DNA of 64,000 nt from Sphingopyxis sp. LC81 (GTDB lineage: Bacteria; Pseudomonadota; Alphaproteobacteria; Sphingomonadales; Sphingomonadaceae). The notes beneath the pieces are model-generated. The model worked only from the letters and a program-made list of their open reading frames with translations. It searched no databases and was not told the DNA's origin. The position numbers and the translations under genes were made by a program. This document shows positions 7,495 through 17,565 of the stretch, one piece after another (position 1 is the stretch's first letter; each line of letters opens with the position of its first letter). The DNA is taken from assembly GCF_000756375.1 (NCBI RefSeq), contig NZ_JNFD01000036.1:1-64000 (forward strand), written 5' to 3'.

Positions 7495-9275
7495 GCCTTC
7501 TTGCTGCTCTCGATGGGGCGGCGGGTCTTGCGGATCCGCGGCTCGCGTTCCAGCTGGCCCTTGGTCATGATGTCGTGCCGCATCTTGGCGCGCACGTCGT
7601 GGATTGAGGCGATCACCGGCCCCATCGCGACGCCGAGGTCGATGAGCACCGCTTCGGCGAGTTGCAGCGAGCTTTCCAGCGTCTCGGGCACCGCGTCACT
7701 CGCCCCTGCCTGATAGAGGGTGGCGGCATGGTCGGCGTCGCGCGCGCGGCTGATGATCGGCAAGCCGGGATATTTCTGGCGAAGCTGGCGCGTCATTCTG
7801 AGCTGCTGCACCGGGTCGTCCATGGTCAGCACGATGGCGTTGGCGGTTTCGACCCCCAGCTTGTCGAGGCTGCCCGGGCGCGCGACGTCGGCGAAGCGGA
7901 CGATGAACCCGTCGCGCCGTGCGGCGGCAACCGTGTCGATATCGGCGTCGACCGCGACATAGGGCCGGCCATGTTCGCGGAGCAGTTCGGCGACGGTGTG
8001 GCCGACGCGGCCGAAGCCGACGATCACCGTCCGGCCCTCGGGCGTTTCCTCGGCTTGCGTATCGCCGGTGCGCATTTCGATCCGCCGCGCGATGTCGTGG
8101 CCGACACGCGCGAGCAGCGGCGTGATCGTCAGCCCGATCGCGGTGACGAGTTGCCAGAATTCGGCGGTGCCCCGGCTGATGATCTGCGCCTGGAGCGCGG
8201 TCGCGAGCACGATCAAGGTCGTTTCGGAGGGGCTCGACATTAACAGGCCGACCTCGGCCGCCGTCCCGCGCCGCGCGACGTTCGAAAAGCGCAGTAGCGC
8301 CGCGGTGACGATCGCCTTGATCGCGACGACGCCGATGACCGCGGCGACGAGCTGCGGCCATTGGTCGGCAATCGTCCTGAGATTGAGGCCCATGCCGACG
8401 CTGATCAGGAACACCCCGAGCGCGAGGCCCTTGAACGGCGCGGTGATCGCCTCGACCTCGTTATGATATTCGGTCTCGGCGATCATCAGGCCCGCGAGCA
8501 AGGCGCCGACGATGGGCGACAGCCCGACCGCGGCGGTCGCGAGCGCCGCGACGATGACGACGAGCAGGCTCGCCGCGAGGAAAAGTTCGGGGTCTTTCGC
8601 GCGCGCGGCCTGCGCGAAGATGCGCGGGAGCAGGAACCAGCCGCCGATCGCGAGCGCGGCGACGACGACCGCACCCTGCCACAATGTCGTCAGCAACAGT
8701 TCGGCACTGTCGCCCGATGCCGCGGGCGACAAGGCGCCGAGAATGAAGATGATCGGGACGATCGCCAGATCTTCGAAGAGCAGCATCGAGAAGGAGGCGC
8801 GGCCGACCGCCGATTTGGTGCCCGCGATGGGGAGGACGAGCGCGGTCGAGGAGAGCGCGAGCGCGATGCCCAGCCCGAAGGCGGCGGGGGTCGAATAGCC
8901 GCCGACCAGCTTGAGAGCGACGCCGAGGATAAACCCGCCGAGGAGCAATTCGGCCGCGCCGATGCCGAACACCAGCTTTCTGAGTTGCCACAGGCGGCGG
9001 AATGACAGCTCGAGCCCGATCGAGAAGAGCAGCAGGATGATGCCGAATTCGGCGAAGAGCGCGATATCCTCGGTCGAGGCGATCGTGATGTGCCTCAGCC
9101 ATGGATAGTCGGTGGCGAGCGCCCCCAGTCCCGACGGCCCGACGAGCAGGCCGACGAGGATGAAGCCGATCACGGGCGGCAGCCGGAAGCGCGCGAACGC
9201 CGGGATGACGATGCCCGCGGCGCCGAGGACCACCAGCGCGTTGCCGATGGCGGAGGTTTCTGTTTCCGATACCAT
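7491..9275 (-). CDS. CPA2-family cation:proton antiporter with TrkA-N domain
   Basis: 594 residues. The first about 390 form the 12-13 helix Na+/H+ exchanger core of the KefB/YbaL (CPA2) type, with 'PPVIGFILVGLLVGP' near the start and the conserved 'ALSSTALVLPI' and 'LLFEDLAIVPIIFILGAL' helices. An RCK/TrkA-N domain follows (TVIVGFGRVGHTVAELL, a Rossmann NAD-binding GxGxxG). The tail is basic and ends KKA. Such proteins exchange K+ or Na+ for protons and are gated by nucleotide or glutathione adducts. The DxxxP-type acid residue in 'FEDLAIVP' is intact. The ion is not determinable from sequence. The gene is convergent with the M16 peptidase. Confidence 0.88.
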   Translation of the reverse strand: MVSETETSAIGNALVVLGAAGIVIPAFARFRLPPVIGFILVGLLVGPSGLGALATDYPWLRHITIASTEDIALFAEFGIILLLFSIGLELSFRRLWQLRKLVFGIGAAELLLGGFILGVALKLVGGYSTPAAFGLGIALALSSTALVLPIAGTKSAVGRASFSMLLFEDLAIVPIIFILGALSPAASGDSAELLLTTLWQGAVVVAALAIGGWFLLPRIFAQAARAKDPELFLAASLLVVIVAALATAAVGLSPIVGALLAGLMIAETEYHNEVEAITAPFKGLALGVFLISVGMGLNLRTIADQWPQLVAAVIGVVAIKAIVTAALLRFSNVARRGTAAEVGLLMSSPSETTLIVLATALQAQIISRGTAEFWQLVTAIGLTITPLLARVGHDIARRIEMRTGDTQAEETPEGRTVIVGFGRVGHTVAELLREHGRPYVAVDADIDTVAAARRDGFIVRFADVARPGSLDKLGVETANAIVLTMDDPVQQLRMTRQLRQKYPGLPIISRARDADHAATLYQAGASDAVPETLESSLQLAEAVLIDLGVAMGPVIASIHDVRAKMRHDIMTKGQLEREPRIRKTRRPIESSKKA

Positions 9276-9338
9276 AAGGGCCGACCTTATGCAGGCCGGC
9301 CCCGATTGGCTAGAGGACTATCCCAACCTTTTTGGTTG

Positions 9339-10553
9339 TTATGCGCCCATCTTGGCTTCGAGGTTCTCGACGATCGCCTCGAAGAAACCTTCGGTGGTCA
9401 GCCAGTTCTGGTCGGGGCCGATCAGCAGCGCCAGATCCTTGGTCATCTTGCCGCTTTCGACCGTCGCGACGCAGACCTTTTCGAGGTCGTCGGCGAATTT
9501 GATCAGCGCGGCATTGTCGTCGAGCTTGCCGCGGTGCTTGAGGCCGCCGGTCCACGCGAAGATCGACGCGATCGGGTTGGTCGACGTCGCCTTGCCCTGC
9601 TGATGCATGCGGTAATGGCGGGTGACGGTGCCGTGCGCGGCTTCCGATTCGACGGTCTGGCCATCGGGGGTCATCAGCACGCTGGTCATCAGGCCGAGCG
9701 AGCCGAAGCCCTGCGCGACGGTGTCCGACTGGACGTCGCCGTCGTAATTCTTGCAGGCCCAGACGAACTTGCCGCTCCACTTGAGCGCCGAGGCGACCAT
9801 GTCGTCGATCAGGCGATGTTCGTACACGATGCCGATTTCGTCGAACTTCGCCTTGAATTCGGCGTTGAACACTTCCTCGAACAGATCCTTGAAGCGGCCG
9901 TCATAGGCCTTGAGGATCGTGTTCTTGGTCGACAGATACACCGGCCACTGACGCGCGAGGCCATAGTTCAGGCTGGCGCGGGCGAAGTCGCGGATCGAAT
10001 CGTCGAGGTTGTACATCCCCATCGCGACGCCCGACGTCGGGAACTGGAACACTTCCTCGTCGATCAGCGTGCCGTCTTCGCCTTCGAACACGAGGCGCAG
10101 CTTGCCGGGGCCGGGGACGCGGAAATCGGTCGCCTTATACTGGTCGCCGAACGCGTGGCGGCCGACGACGATCGGGTCGGTCCAGCCGGGGACGAGGCGC
10201 GGGACGTTCTTCATCACGATCGGTTCGCGGAAGACAACGCCGCCCAGGATGTTGCGGATCGTGCCGTTCGGCGATTTCCACATCTTTTTGAGGCCGAATT
10301 CCTCGACGCGCGCTTCGTCGGGGGTGATCGTCGCGCACTTCACGCCGACGCCATATTTCTTGATCGCGTTCGCGGCTTCGACGGTGATCTTGTCGTCGGT
10401 CTCGTCGCGCTTCTCGATACCGAGGTCGTAATAATGAAGGTCGATGTCGAGATAGGGGAGGATCAGCCGCTCGCGGATCCACTGCCAGATGATCCGGGTC
10501 ATTTCGTCGCCGTCGAGTTCGACGACCGGGTTGGCTACCTTGATCTTGCCCAT
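9339..10553 (-). CDS. icd: NADP-dependent isocitrate dehydrogenase
   Basis: 404 residues, the length of the homodimeric eukaryotic-type NADP-IDH used by many alphaproteobacteria. Landmarks are '[12 protein letters not shown]' near the N-terminus, the substrate region '[12 protein letters not shown]', the metal-binding '[11 protein letters not shown]', and the coenzyme region '[10 protein letters not shown]' followed by '[13 protein letters not shown]'. It converts isocitrate to 2-oxoglutarate in the TCA cycle with release of CO2 and NADPH. It competes for isocitrate with the glyoxylate shunt, whose malate synthase G is also in this window. An AAGGAAAAAGG-type purine stretch lies before the start. 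Confidence 0.97.
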   Translation of the reverse strand: MGKIKVANPVVELDGDEMTRIIWQWIRERLILPYLDIDLHYYDLGIEKRDETDDKITVEAANAIKKYGVGVKCATITPDEARVEEFGLKKMWKSPNGTIRNILGGVVFREPIVMKNVPRLVPGWTDPIVVGRHAFGDQYKATDFRVPGPGKLRLVFEGEDGTLIDEEVFQFPTSGVAMGMYNLDDSIRDFARASLNYGLARQWPVYLSTKNTILKAYDGRFKDLFEEVFNAEFKAKFDEIGIVYEHRLIDDMVASALKWSGKFVWACKNYDGDVQSDTVAQGFGSLGLMTSVLMTPDGQTVESEAAHGTVTRHYRMHQQGKATSTNPIASIFAWTGGLKHRGKLDDNAALIKFADDLEKVCVATVESGKMTKDLALLIGPDQNWLTTEGFFEAIVENLEAKMGA

Positions 10554-10689
10554 GCGTTCAGCCTTTTTCCTTGGGGAGTCGGAGTTGCGAGCGCCTTAGG
10601 CAAAGCGGGGCGATTGATCAACTGCCGGTGGAACTGGCCCTGCGCCTTATCCATTGTCAGTATAGAAGCTGCCCCCTAGAAGAACGCCC

Positions 10690-11424
10690 ATGTCCAATAT
10701 CATATCCTCGAACCGCCCCGGCGGCGGCATCAAATGGCACTGGCCGTCGATCCATCCCGAAGGCCGCAAGTTCCTTTTGATCGCCGGTATCGTGACCCTC
10801 TGTTTCTGGCTGCTCGGCTGGGAAATCATCGGCTGGCTGATGCTCGGCGTGACCTTGTGGGTCGGCGCCTTCTTTCGCGACCCGGTGCGCGTGACCCCGG
10901 CAGGGAACGACGTCATCATCGCGCCCGCCGACGGGCTGATCACCCAGATCGCCGAAGTCCCGCCGCCGCCCGAAATCTCCGGCCCCGACGGGCTGGGCGC
11001 CGCGCCGATGCTGCGCGTGTCGATTTTTATGAGCGTCTTCGACGTCCATATCAACCGAACCCCCGTCGCCGGAACGCTGCGCAAGCTCGTCTATATTCCC
11101 GGTAAATTCGTGAATGCCGACCTCGACAAAGCGAGCGAGGAGAATGAGCGCCAGCATTTCGTCGTCGAGCGCGCCGACGGCGTGCGCGTCGGCTTCACTC
11201 AGATCGCCGGGCTTGTCGCGCGCCGCATCATGCCCTTCGTGACGATGGGCAACGAACTCACCACCGGCCAGCGCGTCGGCCTGATCCGCTTCGGCAGCCG
11301 CGTCGATGTCTATCTGCCTGCGGGCACGACGCCGCAGGTGCTGCTCGGGCAGCGCACGCTCGCCGGCGAGACGGTCGTCGCGCGGATCGGCACCGCCGAG
11401 ACGATCGACGGGATCGGTCAATAA
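10690..11424 (+). CDS. psd: Phosphatidylserine decarboxylase
   Basis: 244 residues, the short soluble/anchored form typical of alphaproteobacteria. A membrane segment lies near residues 28-60. The self-cleavage site is visible as R-F-G-S-R at 200-204: chain breakage between Gly202 and Ser203 leaves the pyruvoyl group on the small C-terminal subunit. The '[13 protein letters not shown]' and 'APADG' motifs are typical of the family. It makes phosphatidylethanolamine from phosphatidylserine. It is followed after one base by pssA, which makes its substrate, so the two form an operon. Confidence 0.96.
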   Translation: MSNIISSNRPGGGIKWHWPSIHPEGRKFLLIAGIVTLCFWLLGWEIIGWLMLGVTLWVGAFFRDPVRVTPAGNDVIIAPADGLITQIAEVPPPPEISGPDGLGAAPMLRVSIFMSVFDVHINRTPVAGTLRKLVYIPGKFVNADLDKASEENERQHFVVERADGVRVGFTQIAGLVARRIMPFVTMGNELTTGQRVGLIRFGSRVDVYLPAGTTPQVLLGQRTLAGETVVARIGTAETIDGIGQ

Positions 11425-11425
11425 A

Positions 11426-12199
11426 ATGACCGAGGACGAGCAGGTCATTCCCGATGCCGCGGGTCGCCGCATCGCCGGGGTCAGCCTGCGCGCCTTCGCG
11501 CCCAATGCGATCACCATCCTCGCGCTCTGTTCGGGGCTGACCGGCGTCCGCTTCGCGATCGGCGGCGAATGGGCCGCGGCGGTGACGATGATCATCGTCG
11601 CCGGGGTGCTCGACGGCATGGACGGGCGCATCGCGCGTTTGCTGCGCGCCCAGAGCAAGTTTGGCGCCGAGCTCGATTCGCTGTCCGACGTGATCGCGTT
11701 CGGCGTCGCGCCGGCGATGATCCTGTTCCTCTGGTCGCTTGCCGACGCCCCCAAATTCGGCTGGACCGCGGCGCTGGCGCTCGCGGTATGCTGTGCGCTG
11801 CGCCTCGCGCGCTTCAATTCGCGCCTCGATGCCGAATTCCAACCGCACAAATCGGCGGGCTTTATGACCGGCATTCCGGCGCCCGCCGGGGCGGGGCTGT
11901 CGTTCGTACCCGTCTATCTGTGGCTGGTCACCGGGAACGACCTGTTCCGCGAATGGTATGTCGTGATGCCCTGGGCGCTCGCCATCGCGATGCTGATGAT
12001 CTCGGCGATCCCGACCTACAGCTGGTCGTCGATCCGGCTTCGCCGCTCGTGGCGTCTGTTCGCGCTGGCAGGCGTGGGCCTGCTCGGTGCCGCGCTCGTC
12101 ACGGCGCCCTGGCAGACATTGCTCGCGGTGTGCGCGCTCTATCTGATGATGCTGCCCTTCGGCCTCGCAAGCTACGCGAAGGTCAAGCGGCGCGGCTGA
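11426..12199 (+). CDS. pssA: CDP-diacylglycerol-serine O-phosphatidyltransferase
   Basis: 257 residues from the ATG at 11426, one base after the psd stop. An in-frame upstream ATG at 11306 lies inside psd and is rejected. The CDP-alcohol phosphotransferase signature DG-x2-AR-x8-G-x3-D-x3-D is complete at residues 66-88 (DGRIAR, then G80, D84, D88). Several membrane helices follow. It condenses CDP-diacylglycerol with serine; psd then decarboxylates the product. The 3' end overlaps the convergent small membrane protein gene by 17 bp. Confidence 0.95.
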   Translation: MTEDEQVIPDAAGRRIAGVSLRAFAPNAITILALCSGLTGVRFAIGGEWAAAVTMIIVAGVLDGMDGRIARLLRAQSKFGAELDSLSDVIAFGVAPAMILFLWSLADAPKFGWTAALALAVCCALRLARFNSRLDAEFQPHKSAGFMTGIPAPAGAGLSFVPVYLWLVTGNDLFREWYVVMPWALAIAMLMISAIPTYSWSSIRLRRSWRLFALAGVGLLGAALVTAPWQTLLAVCALYLMMLPFGLASYAKVKRRG

Positions 12200-12443
12200 G
12201 CGCCGGCTGCATGCGCGCTGCGGCGCGGATCGGGCGCGGGGCATCGCGCCGCGCCGGCGAGCGGCGCAGCGTCATCTTCTGCGGCAGCGGACCCGACTGC
12301 GGTGCGGTTTCGGCCGGGAAGGCGCCTTCGCCGAGCAGCGCCGAGAGAATCGCATTTTCGTTATTCTTGAGCATGGCCAGGATCACCGTGACGCCGATAC
12401 CGGCGGCGAGGGCGAAGAGGAGAGCGGCAGCGACCTGAACCAT
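12183..12443 (-). CDS. Small membrane protein, putative SOS-controlled
   Basis: 86 residues from the ATG at 12443, which has an AAAGGA ribosome-binding site 9-10 bases upstream; a longer frame back to 12518 is unlikely to be translated. One strong transmembrane helix spans residues 3-25, followed by a short acidic/neutral stretch and an Arg/Ala/Pro-rich cytoplasmic tail (RRSPARRDAPRPIRAAARM). I recognise no named family. Its upstream region carries a perfect alphaproteobacterial LexA box at 12519-12533, with the box edge 75 bp before the ATG and no other gene reading away from it in this direction. Known LexA-controlled one-helix proteins, such as Caulobacter SidA, inhibit cell division. That role here is an inference from size, topology and operator only. 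Confidence 0.72.
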   Translation of the reverse strand: MVQVAAALLFALAAGIGVTVILAMLKNNENAILSALLGEGAFPAETAPQSGPLPQKMTLRRSPARRDAPRPIRAAARMQPALSRAA

Positions 12444-12518
12444 GATCTTGTCCTTTCGGCTTCTGTGTGCGAAACCTTTTGTTGGCCAGCGACGGTTTCG
12501 TTGAACTTTTCGTTCCAT

Positions 12519-12533
12519 GTTCTCGTTTTGTTC
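12519..12533. promoter_or_regulatory. LexA (SOS) box, GTTC-N7-GTTC
   Basis: GTTCTCGTTTTGTTC is a perfect match to the alphaproteobacterial SOS operator. On the minus strand it reads GAACAAAACGAGAAC and overlaps a TTGAGA -35-like hexamer (12537-12532) oriented toward the small membrane protein. An additional GTTC lies at 12512-12515. A role for rpsB is unlikely because its promoter lies about 100 bp further on. Confidence 0.75.
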
Positions 12534-12634
12534 TCAACACTTTTGCGACGAACGGAGTCGCTTTGTCGCCGAGTTGAGTCTGGGGCCGCGCCTCCGTTGA
12601 GTCTCCATTGAACGCGAAAAGCCACGCACGCCCC

Positions 12635-12663
12635 TTGCTTTTGGCGGCCAAGGCGGCTAACGG
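12635..12663 (+). promoter_or_regulatory. Candidate rpsB promoter
   Basis: TTGCTT (12635-12640), a 17-base spacer and TAACGG (12658-12663). It would give a leader of roughly 95-100 bases before the rpsB ATG. The -10 match is moderate. Confidence 0.4.
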
Positions 12664-12767
12664 CCCGCCCATTCCACATGGAAGGCGCACATAAACCGGT
12701 GCCGGATCGTCCGCTTGCGGGCCTTCGGTTCTTGCTTTCCAGAGGACCAACCGGAAGGAGAAAGACT

Positions 12768-13625
<858 letters not shown>

Positions 13626-13639
13626 TCGCTCTCGGGCAT

Positions 13640-13676
13640 GACGGGACGGCGCGGCAAGACCCACGCCGTCCCTGTC
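13640..13676 (+). terminator. Hairpin between rpsB and tsf (attenuator-like)
   Basis: Nine perfect pairs, GGGACGGCG (13643-13651) with CGCCGTCCC (13664-13672), are extended by GAC/GTC with one bulged base; the loop is 12 bases. Only a weak T run (CCCTTTGACTT) follows, so it may be a partial terminator or an RNA processing site that sets the ratio of S2 to EF-Ts. Confidence 0.5.
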
Positions 13677-13757
13677 ATCCCTTTGACTTATCGCCCCGCC
13701 ATGCGCGCGGGCGTCCCGCGGGCCAGATGGGCTCGCCCTTATTGAAAGGATTTTTCC

Positions 13758-14684
13758 ATGGCTGAAATTACGGCCGCTCTCGTCAAGGAACTGCGCGACC
13801 GCACGGGCGCAGGCATGATGGACTGCAAAAAGGCGCTCGCCGAAAATAACGGTGACATCGAAGCGTCGATCGACTGGCTGCGCACCAAGGGCCTCGCCGC
13901 CGCCGCCAAGAAGGCCGGCCGCGTTGCCGCCGAAGGTCTCGTCGGCGTCGCCACCGACGGCACGCGCGGCGCGATGGTCGAAGTGAACAGCGAAACCGAC
14001 TTCGTCGGCAAGAACGAGCAGTTCCAGGAATTCGTTCGCGACGTGACGCAGGTTGCGCTCGCTGGCAATATCTCGGACATCGAAGCGCTCGCCGCTGCCG
14101 CTTATCCGGGCGGTGAAACCGTCGCCGAGAAGCTGACCAGCAACATCGCGACGATCGGTGAAAACCAGTCGCTGCGCCGCAGCGTCATCGTCTCGGTGAA
14201 CTCGGGCGTCGTCACGGGCTATGTCCACAACGCCGCCGCACCCGGCATGGGCAAGATCGGCGTGCTCGTCGCGCTCGAATCGACTGCCGGCGCCGACGTT
14301 CTCGAACCGCTCGGTAAGCAGCTCGCGATGCACGTCGCCGCCGCGAACCCGCTGGCGCTGAACGGCGACGACCTCGACGCCGACCTCGTCGCCCGCGAAC
14401 GCGCGATCGCCGAGGAAAAGGCCGCCCAGTCGGGCAAGCCCGCCGACATCGTTTCGAAGATGGTCGACGGCGCGATCGCGAAGTTTCGCAAGGAAAACGC
14501 GCTGCTGTCGCAGCTGTTCGTGATGGACGGCAAGACCCCGGTCGCCGAAGTCGTCGCCGCAGCCGGCAAGGAAGTCGGCGCGGACGTGACGCTCAAGGCT
14601 TTTGTCCGCTTCCAGCTCGGTGAAGGCATCGAGAAGGAAGAAAGCGATTTCGCGGCGGAAGTCGCGGCCGTCGCCGGCGTCTAA
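13758..14684 (+). CDS. tsf: Elongation factor Ts
   Basis: 308 residues, the standard length. The N-terminal UBA-like module reads '[21 protein letters not shown]', and the TDFV motif that inserts into EF-Tu to expel GDP is at residues 80-83. Two dimerisation-type subdomains follow. A purine-rich AAAGGA site precedes the ATG. It recycles EF-Tu. It sits between rpsB and pyrH, the conserved order. Confidence 0.98.
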   Translation: MAEITAALVKELRDRTGAGMMDCKKALAENNGDIEASIDWLRTKGLAAAAKKAGRVAAEGLVGVATDGTRGAMVEVNSETDFVGKNEQFQEFVRDVTQVALAGNISDIEALAAAAYPGGETVAEKLTSNIATIGENQSLRRSVIVSVNSGVVTGYVHNAAAPGMGKIGVLVALESTAGADVLEPLGKQLAMHVAAANPLALNGDDLDADLVARERAIAEEKAAQSGKPADIVSKMVDGAIAKFRKENALLSQLFVMDGKTPVAEVVAAAGKEVGADVTLKAFVRFQLGEGIEKEESDFAAEVAAVAGV

Positions 14685-14725
14685 AAAAGAAGATTCGGAT
14701 TGCCGCGTTCATCGCGGTAGTCCGC

Positions 14726-14754
14726 TTGGCAATGGCGCGTGCCCGCTCTAGGGT
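14726..14754 (+). promoter_or_regulatory. Candidate pyrH promoter with flanking inverted repeat
   Basis: TTGGCA (14726-14731), a 17-base spacer and TAGGGT (14749-14754). The -10 is flanked by a perfect 9-bp inverted repeat, AATGGCGCG (14731-14739) and CGCGCCATT (14756-14764), which could be an operator. Confidence 0.45.
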
Positions 14755-14799
14755 GCGCGCCATTCGCTTATTCATCGATTACATAAGGTTCCCCCGATC

Positions 14800-15522
14800 A
14801 TGGCTCTGCCCGGCATGAAACGTATCTTGCTGAAACTGTCGGGCGAGGCGCTGATGGGTTCCAGCCCGTTCGGCATCGATCCCGAAACCGTCGCGAGCAT
14901 GGCCGCCGAGGTCAAGGAAGCCAAAGGCCGCGGGCTCGAAATCTGCCTCGTCATCGGCGGCGGCAATATCTTTCGCGGCATGGCGGGCGCCGCCAAGGGC
15001 ATGGACCGCGCGCAGGCCGACTATATGGGCATGCTCGCCACCGTGATGAACGCGCTCGCGATGCAGAATGCGCTCGAACAGCTTGGCGTCGAAACGCGCG
15101 TCCAGTCGGCGATCGAGATGGACAAGGTGTGCGAGCCGGTGATCCGCCGCCGCGCCGAGCGTCATATGGAAAAGGGCCGCGTGGTGATCTTCGCTGCCGG
15201 TGTCGGTGCGCCCTATTTCACGACCGACAGCGGCGCCGCGCTCCGCGCCGCCGAAATGAAATGCGACGCGCTGCTCAAGGGCACCAGCGTCGACGGCGTC
15301 TATAACGCCGATCCCAAGAAAGACCCGACCGCGGTCCGTTACGATACGCTGAGCTATGACCGCGTGCTCGCCGACAATCTGAAGGTGATGGACGCGAGCG
15401 CCGTGGCGCTGTGCCGTGACAATCATATCCCGATCGTCGTGTTCAACATCCGCGAACCCGGCAATCTGGCGCGCGTGCTGGCGGGCGAGGGTGTTTCGAC
15501 CATCGTCGGCGATGCCGACTAG
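14800..15522 (+). CDS. pyrH: UMP kinase
   Basis: 240 residues, the normal bacterial length. The amino-acid-kinase fold is evident: '[13 protein letters not shown]' at the N-terminus (phosphate-binding lysines), '[12 protein letters not shown]' for the glycine loop, '[18 protein letters not shown]' for UMP binding, and '[17 protein letters not shown]' for ATP. It phosphorylates UMP to UDP in pyrimidine synthesis. Its 3' end (GATGCCGACTAG) is echoed twice in the following spacer. Confidence 0.97.
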   Translation: MALPGMKRILLKLSGEALMGSSPFGIDPETVASMAAEVKEAKGRGLEICLVIGGGNIFRGMAGAAKGMDRAQADYMGMLATVMNALAMQNALEQLGVETRVQSAIEMDKVCEPVIRRRAERHMEKGRVVIFAAGVGAPYFTTDSGAALRAAEMKCDALLKGTSVDGVYNADPKKDPTAVRYDTLSYDRVLADNLKVMDASAVALCRDNHIPIVVFNIREPGNLARVLAGEGVSTIVGDAD

Positions 15523-15584
15523 CGATATGAAGCCCGGCGATGCCGACTGACGAAAACACGCCCGGCGACGCGGCCTGACAAGAA
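15504..15584 (+). repeat. Imperfect triple repeat of the pyrH 3' end
   Basis: The last codons of pyrH (GGCGATGCCGACTAG) recur as CCCGGCGATGCCGACTGA about 30 bp later and as CGCCCGGCGACGCGGCCTGA about 30 bp after that. Each copy carries a stop codon in the same relative place. It looks like a local tandem duplication that has diverged. Confidence 0.6.
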
Positions 15585-15601
15585 TAGAAGAGGAAAAGAC
15601 G

Positions 15602-16156
15602 ATGGCGAAATATGACAAGGCCGATCTCGAGCGCCGCATGCACGGCGCGGTCGAAGCGCTGAAGAGCGACCTTTCGGGCCTCCGCACCGGCCGCGCGCAC
15701 ACCGCGCTGCTCGATCCGGTGACGGTCGAGGTCTATGGCAGTCACATGCCGCTCAACCAGGTCGCCTCGGTCAGCGCCCCCGAACCGCGCATGCTGTCGG
15801 TGCAGGTGTGGGACAAGTCGAACGTCGGCCCGGTCGACAAGGCGATCCGCTCGGCGGGCCTTGGGCTCAACCCGATCGTCGACGGCCAGATGCTGCGCCT
15901 GCCGATCCCCGAAATGACGCAGGAGCGCCGCAAGGAGCTGTCGAAGCTCGCCGGCCAATATGCCGAAAAGGCGCGCATCGCGGTGCGCAACGTCCGCCGC
16001 GACGGCATGGACAATCTGAAGGCCGACGAGAATAAGAAGGAAATCAGCGAGGACGAGCGCAAGCGCCACGAAACCGAGGTGCAGAAGCTGACCGACGCGA
16101 CGATCGCCGAACTCGACGCCGCCGCGGCCGCCAAGGAAAAGGAAATCCTGGGCTAG
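15602..16156 (+). CDS. frr: Ribosome recycling factor
   Basis: 184 residues, one short of the usual 185. The three-helix domain I is recognisable ('[25 protein letters not shown]' and the C-terminal '[24 protein letters not shown]'), with domain II in the middle (around '[22 protein letters not shown]'). It works with EF-G to split post-termination ribosomes. It lies between pyrH and uppS, its standard place, with a purine-rich AGAGGAAAAG site before the ATG. Confidence 0.98.
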   Translation: MAKYDKADLERRMHGAVEALKSDLSGLRTGRAHTALLDPVTVEVYGSHMPLNQVASVSAPEPRMLSVQVWDKSNVGPVDKAIRSAGLGLNPIVDGQMLRLPIPEMTQERRKELSKLAGQYAEKARIAVRNVRRDGMDNLKADENKKEISEDERKRHETEVQKLTDATIAELDAAAAAKEKEILG

Positions 16157-16181
16157 TGGATCGGTCGGTTTTCGGGACCCT

Positions 16182-16883
<702 letters not shown>

Positions 16884-16886
16884 TTC

Positions 16887-17564
16887 ATGGCGGCAGCGGG
16901 TAAATCGGACCTGTGGGTGCGGATCGGGTCGGCGATCGTCCTCTTTGCGATCGCGGGCACCGCGCTTTGGTTCGGAGGGCTCGCTTTCGGTCTGCTGCTG
17001 CTCGTCGGCGGAGCGCTCGTGCTTGTCGAATGGTTTGCGCTGGTTCGTGCCATGACGCTGGGCGGCGGCACCAAGACCGCGCTGGGCCTGCTCGGCCCCA
17101 TTCTCGTTCTCGGCGCGATGGCAGGGCTCTGGTTCATCCGCGACCATCTCGGCATGACCGCTGCGCTATGGGTTTTCGGCATGGTCTGGGCGACCGATAT
17201 CGGCGCCTATTTCGCCGGCCGTGCCTTTGGCGGCGCGCGCCTCGCGCCCAAAATCAGCCCGTCGAAGACCTGGTCGGGCCTCATTGGCGGCATGGTTGCC
17301 GCGCTGATCGCCAGCGCCACCATTGGCGACCGCGCGGGCATCGTCGGCGTCCCGTTGTGGATCGGCCTGTTCATGGGCCTGCTCGCGCAGCTTGGCGACC
17401 TCGCGCAAAGCTGGATGAAGCGCCGCGCGGGGGTCAAGGATTCGGGCAAGCTCATCCCCGGCCACGGCGGCCTGTTCGACCGCGTCGACGGCGTGCTGCC
17501 GGTCGCGCTGCTGCTCGGCGCGCTTGCCTTCGTTGGCCAGATCGCCGTGCGGGCGGCGGGTTGA
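16887..17564 (+). CDS. cdsA: Phosphatidate cytidylyltransferase
   Basis: 225 residues, shorter than the E. coli enzyme but normal for alphaproteobacteria. It has about six membrane segments. The C-terminal family signature is intact: 'SWMKRRAGVKDSGKLIPGH' followed by GGLFDRVD. It makes CDP-diacylglycerol from phosphatidic acid and CTP. That product feeds pssA-psd, also in this window. It starts 3 bases after uppS and ends one base before dxr. Confidence 0.95.
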   Translation: MAAAGKSDLWVRIGSAIVLFAIAGTALWFGGLAFGLLLLVGGALVLVEWFALVRAMTLGGGTKTALGLLGPILVLGAMAGLWFIRDHLGMTAALWVFGMVWATDIGAYFAGRAFGGARLAPKISPSKTWSGLIGGMVAALIASATIGDRAGIVGVPLWIGLFMGLLAQLGDLAQSWMKRRAGVKDSGKLIPGHGGLFDRVDGVLPVALLLGALAFVGQIAVRAAG

Positions 17565-17565
17565 G

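Larger units (their letters stand above)
12444..12767. other. 324-bp divergent intergenic region
   Basis: It separates the small membrane protein gene (minus) from rpsB (plus). It holds the LexA box at 12519-12533, an AT-richer promoter zone with several GTTC/GAAC half-sites at 12503-12533, and the rpsB promoter candidate at 12635-12663. The remaining sequence is an rpsB leader of about 100 bases with no obvious open frame of its own. Confidence 0.7.

Noticed and set aside
9090..10679. A 529-codon plus-strand open frame opposite icd
   Set aside because: It is antisense to the clearly identified isocitrate dehydrogenase gene and the start of the antiporter gene, and has no recognisable family features.
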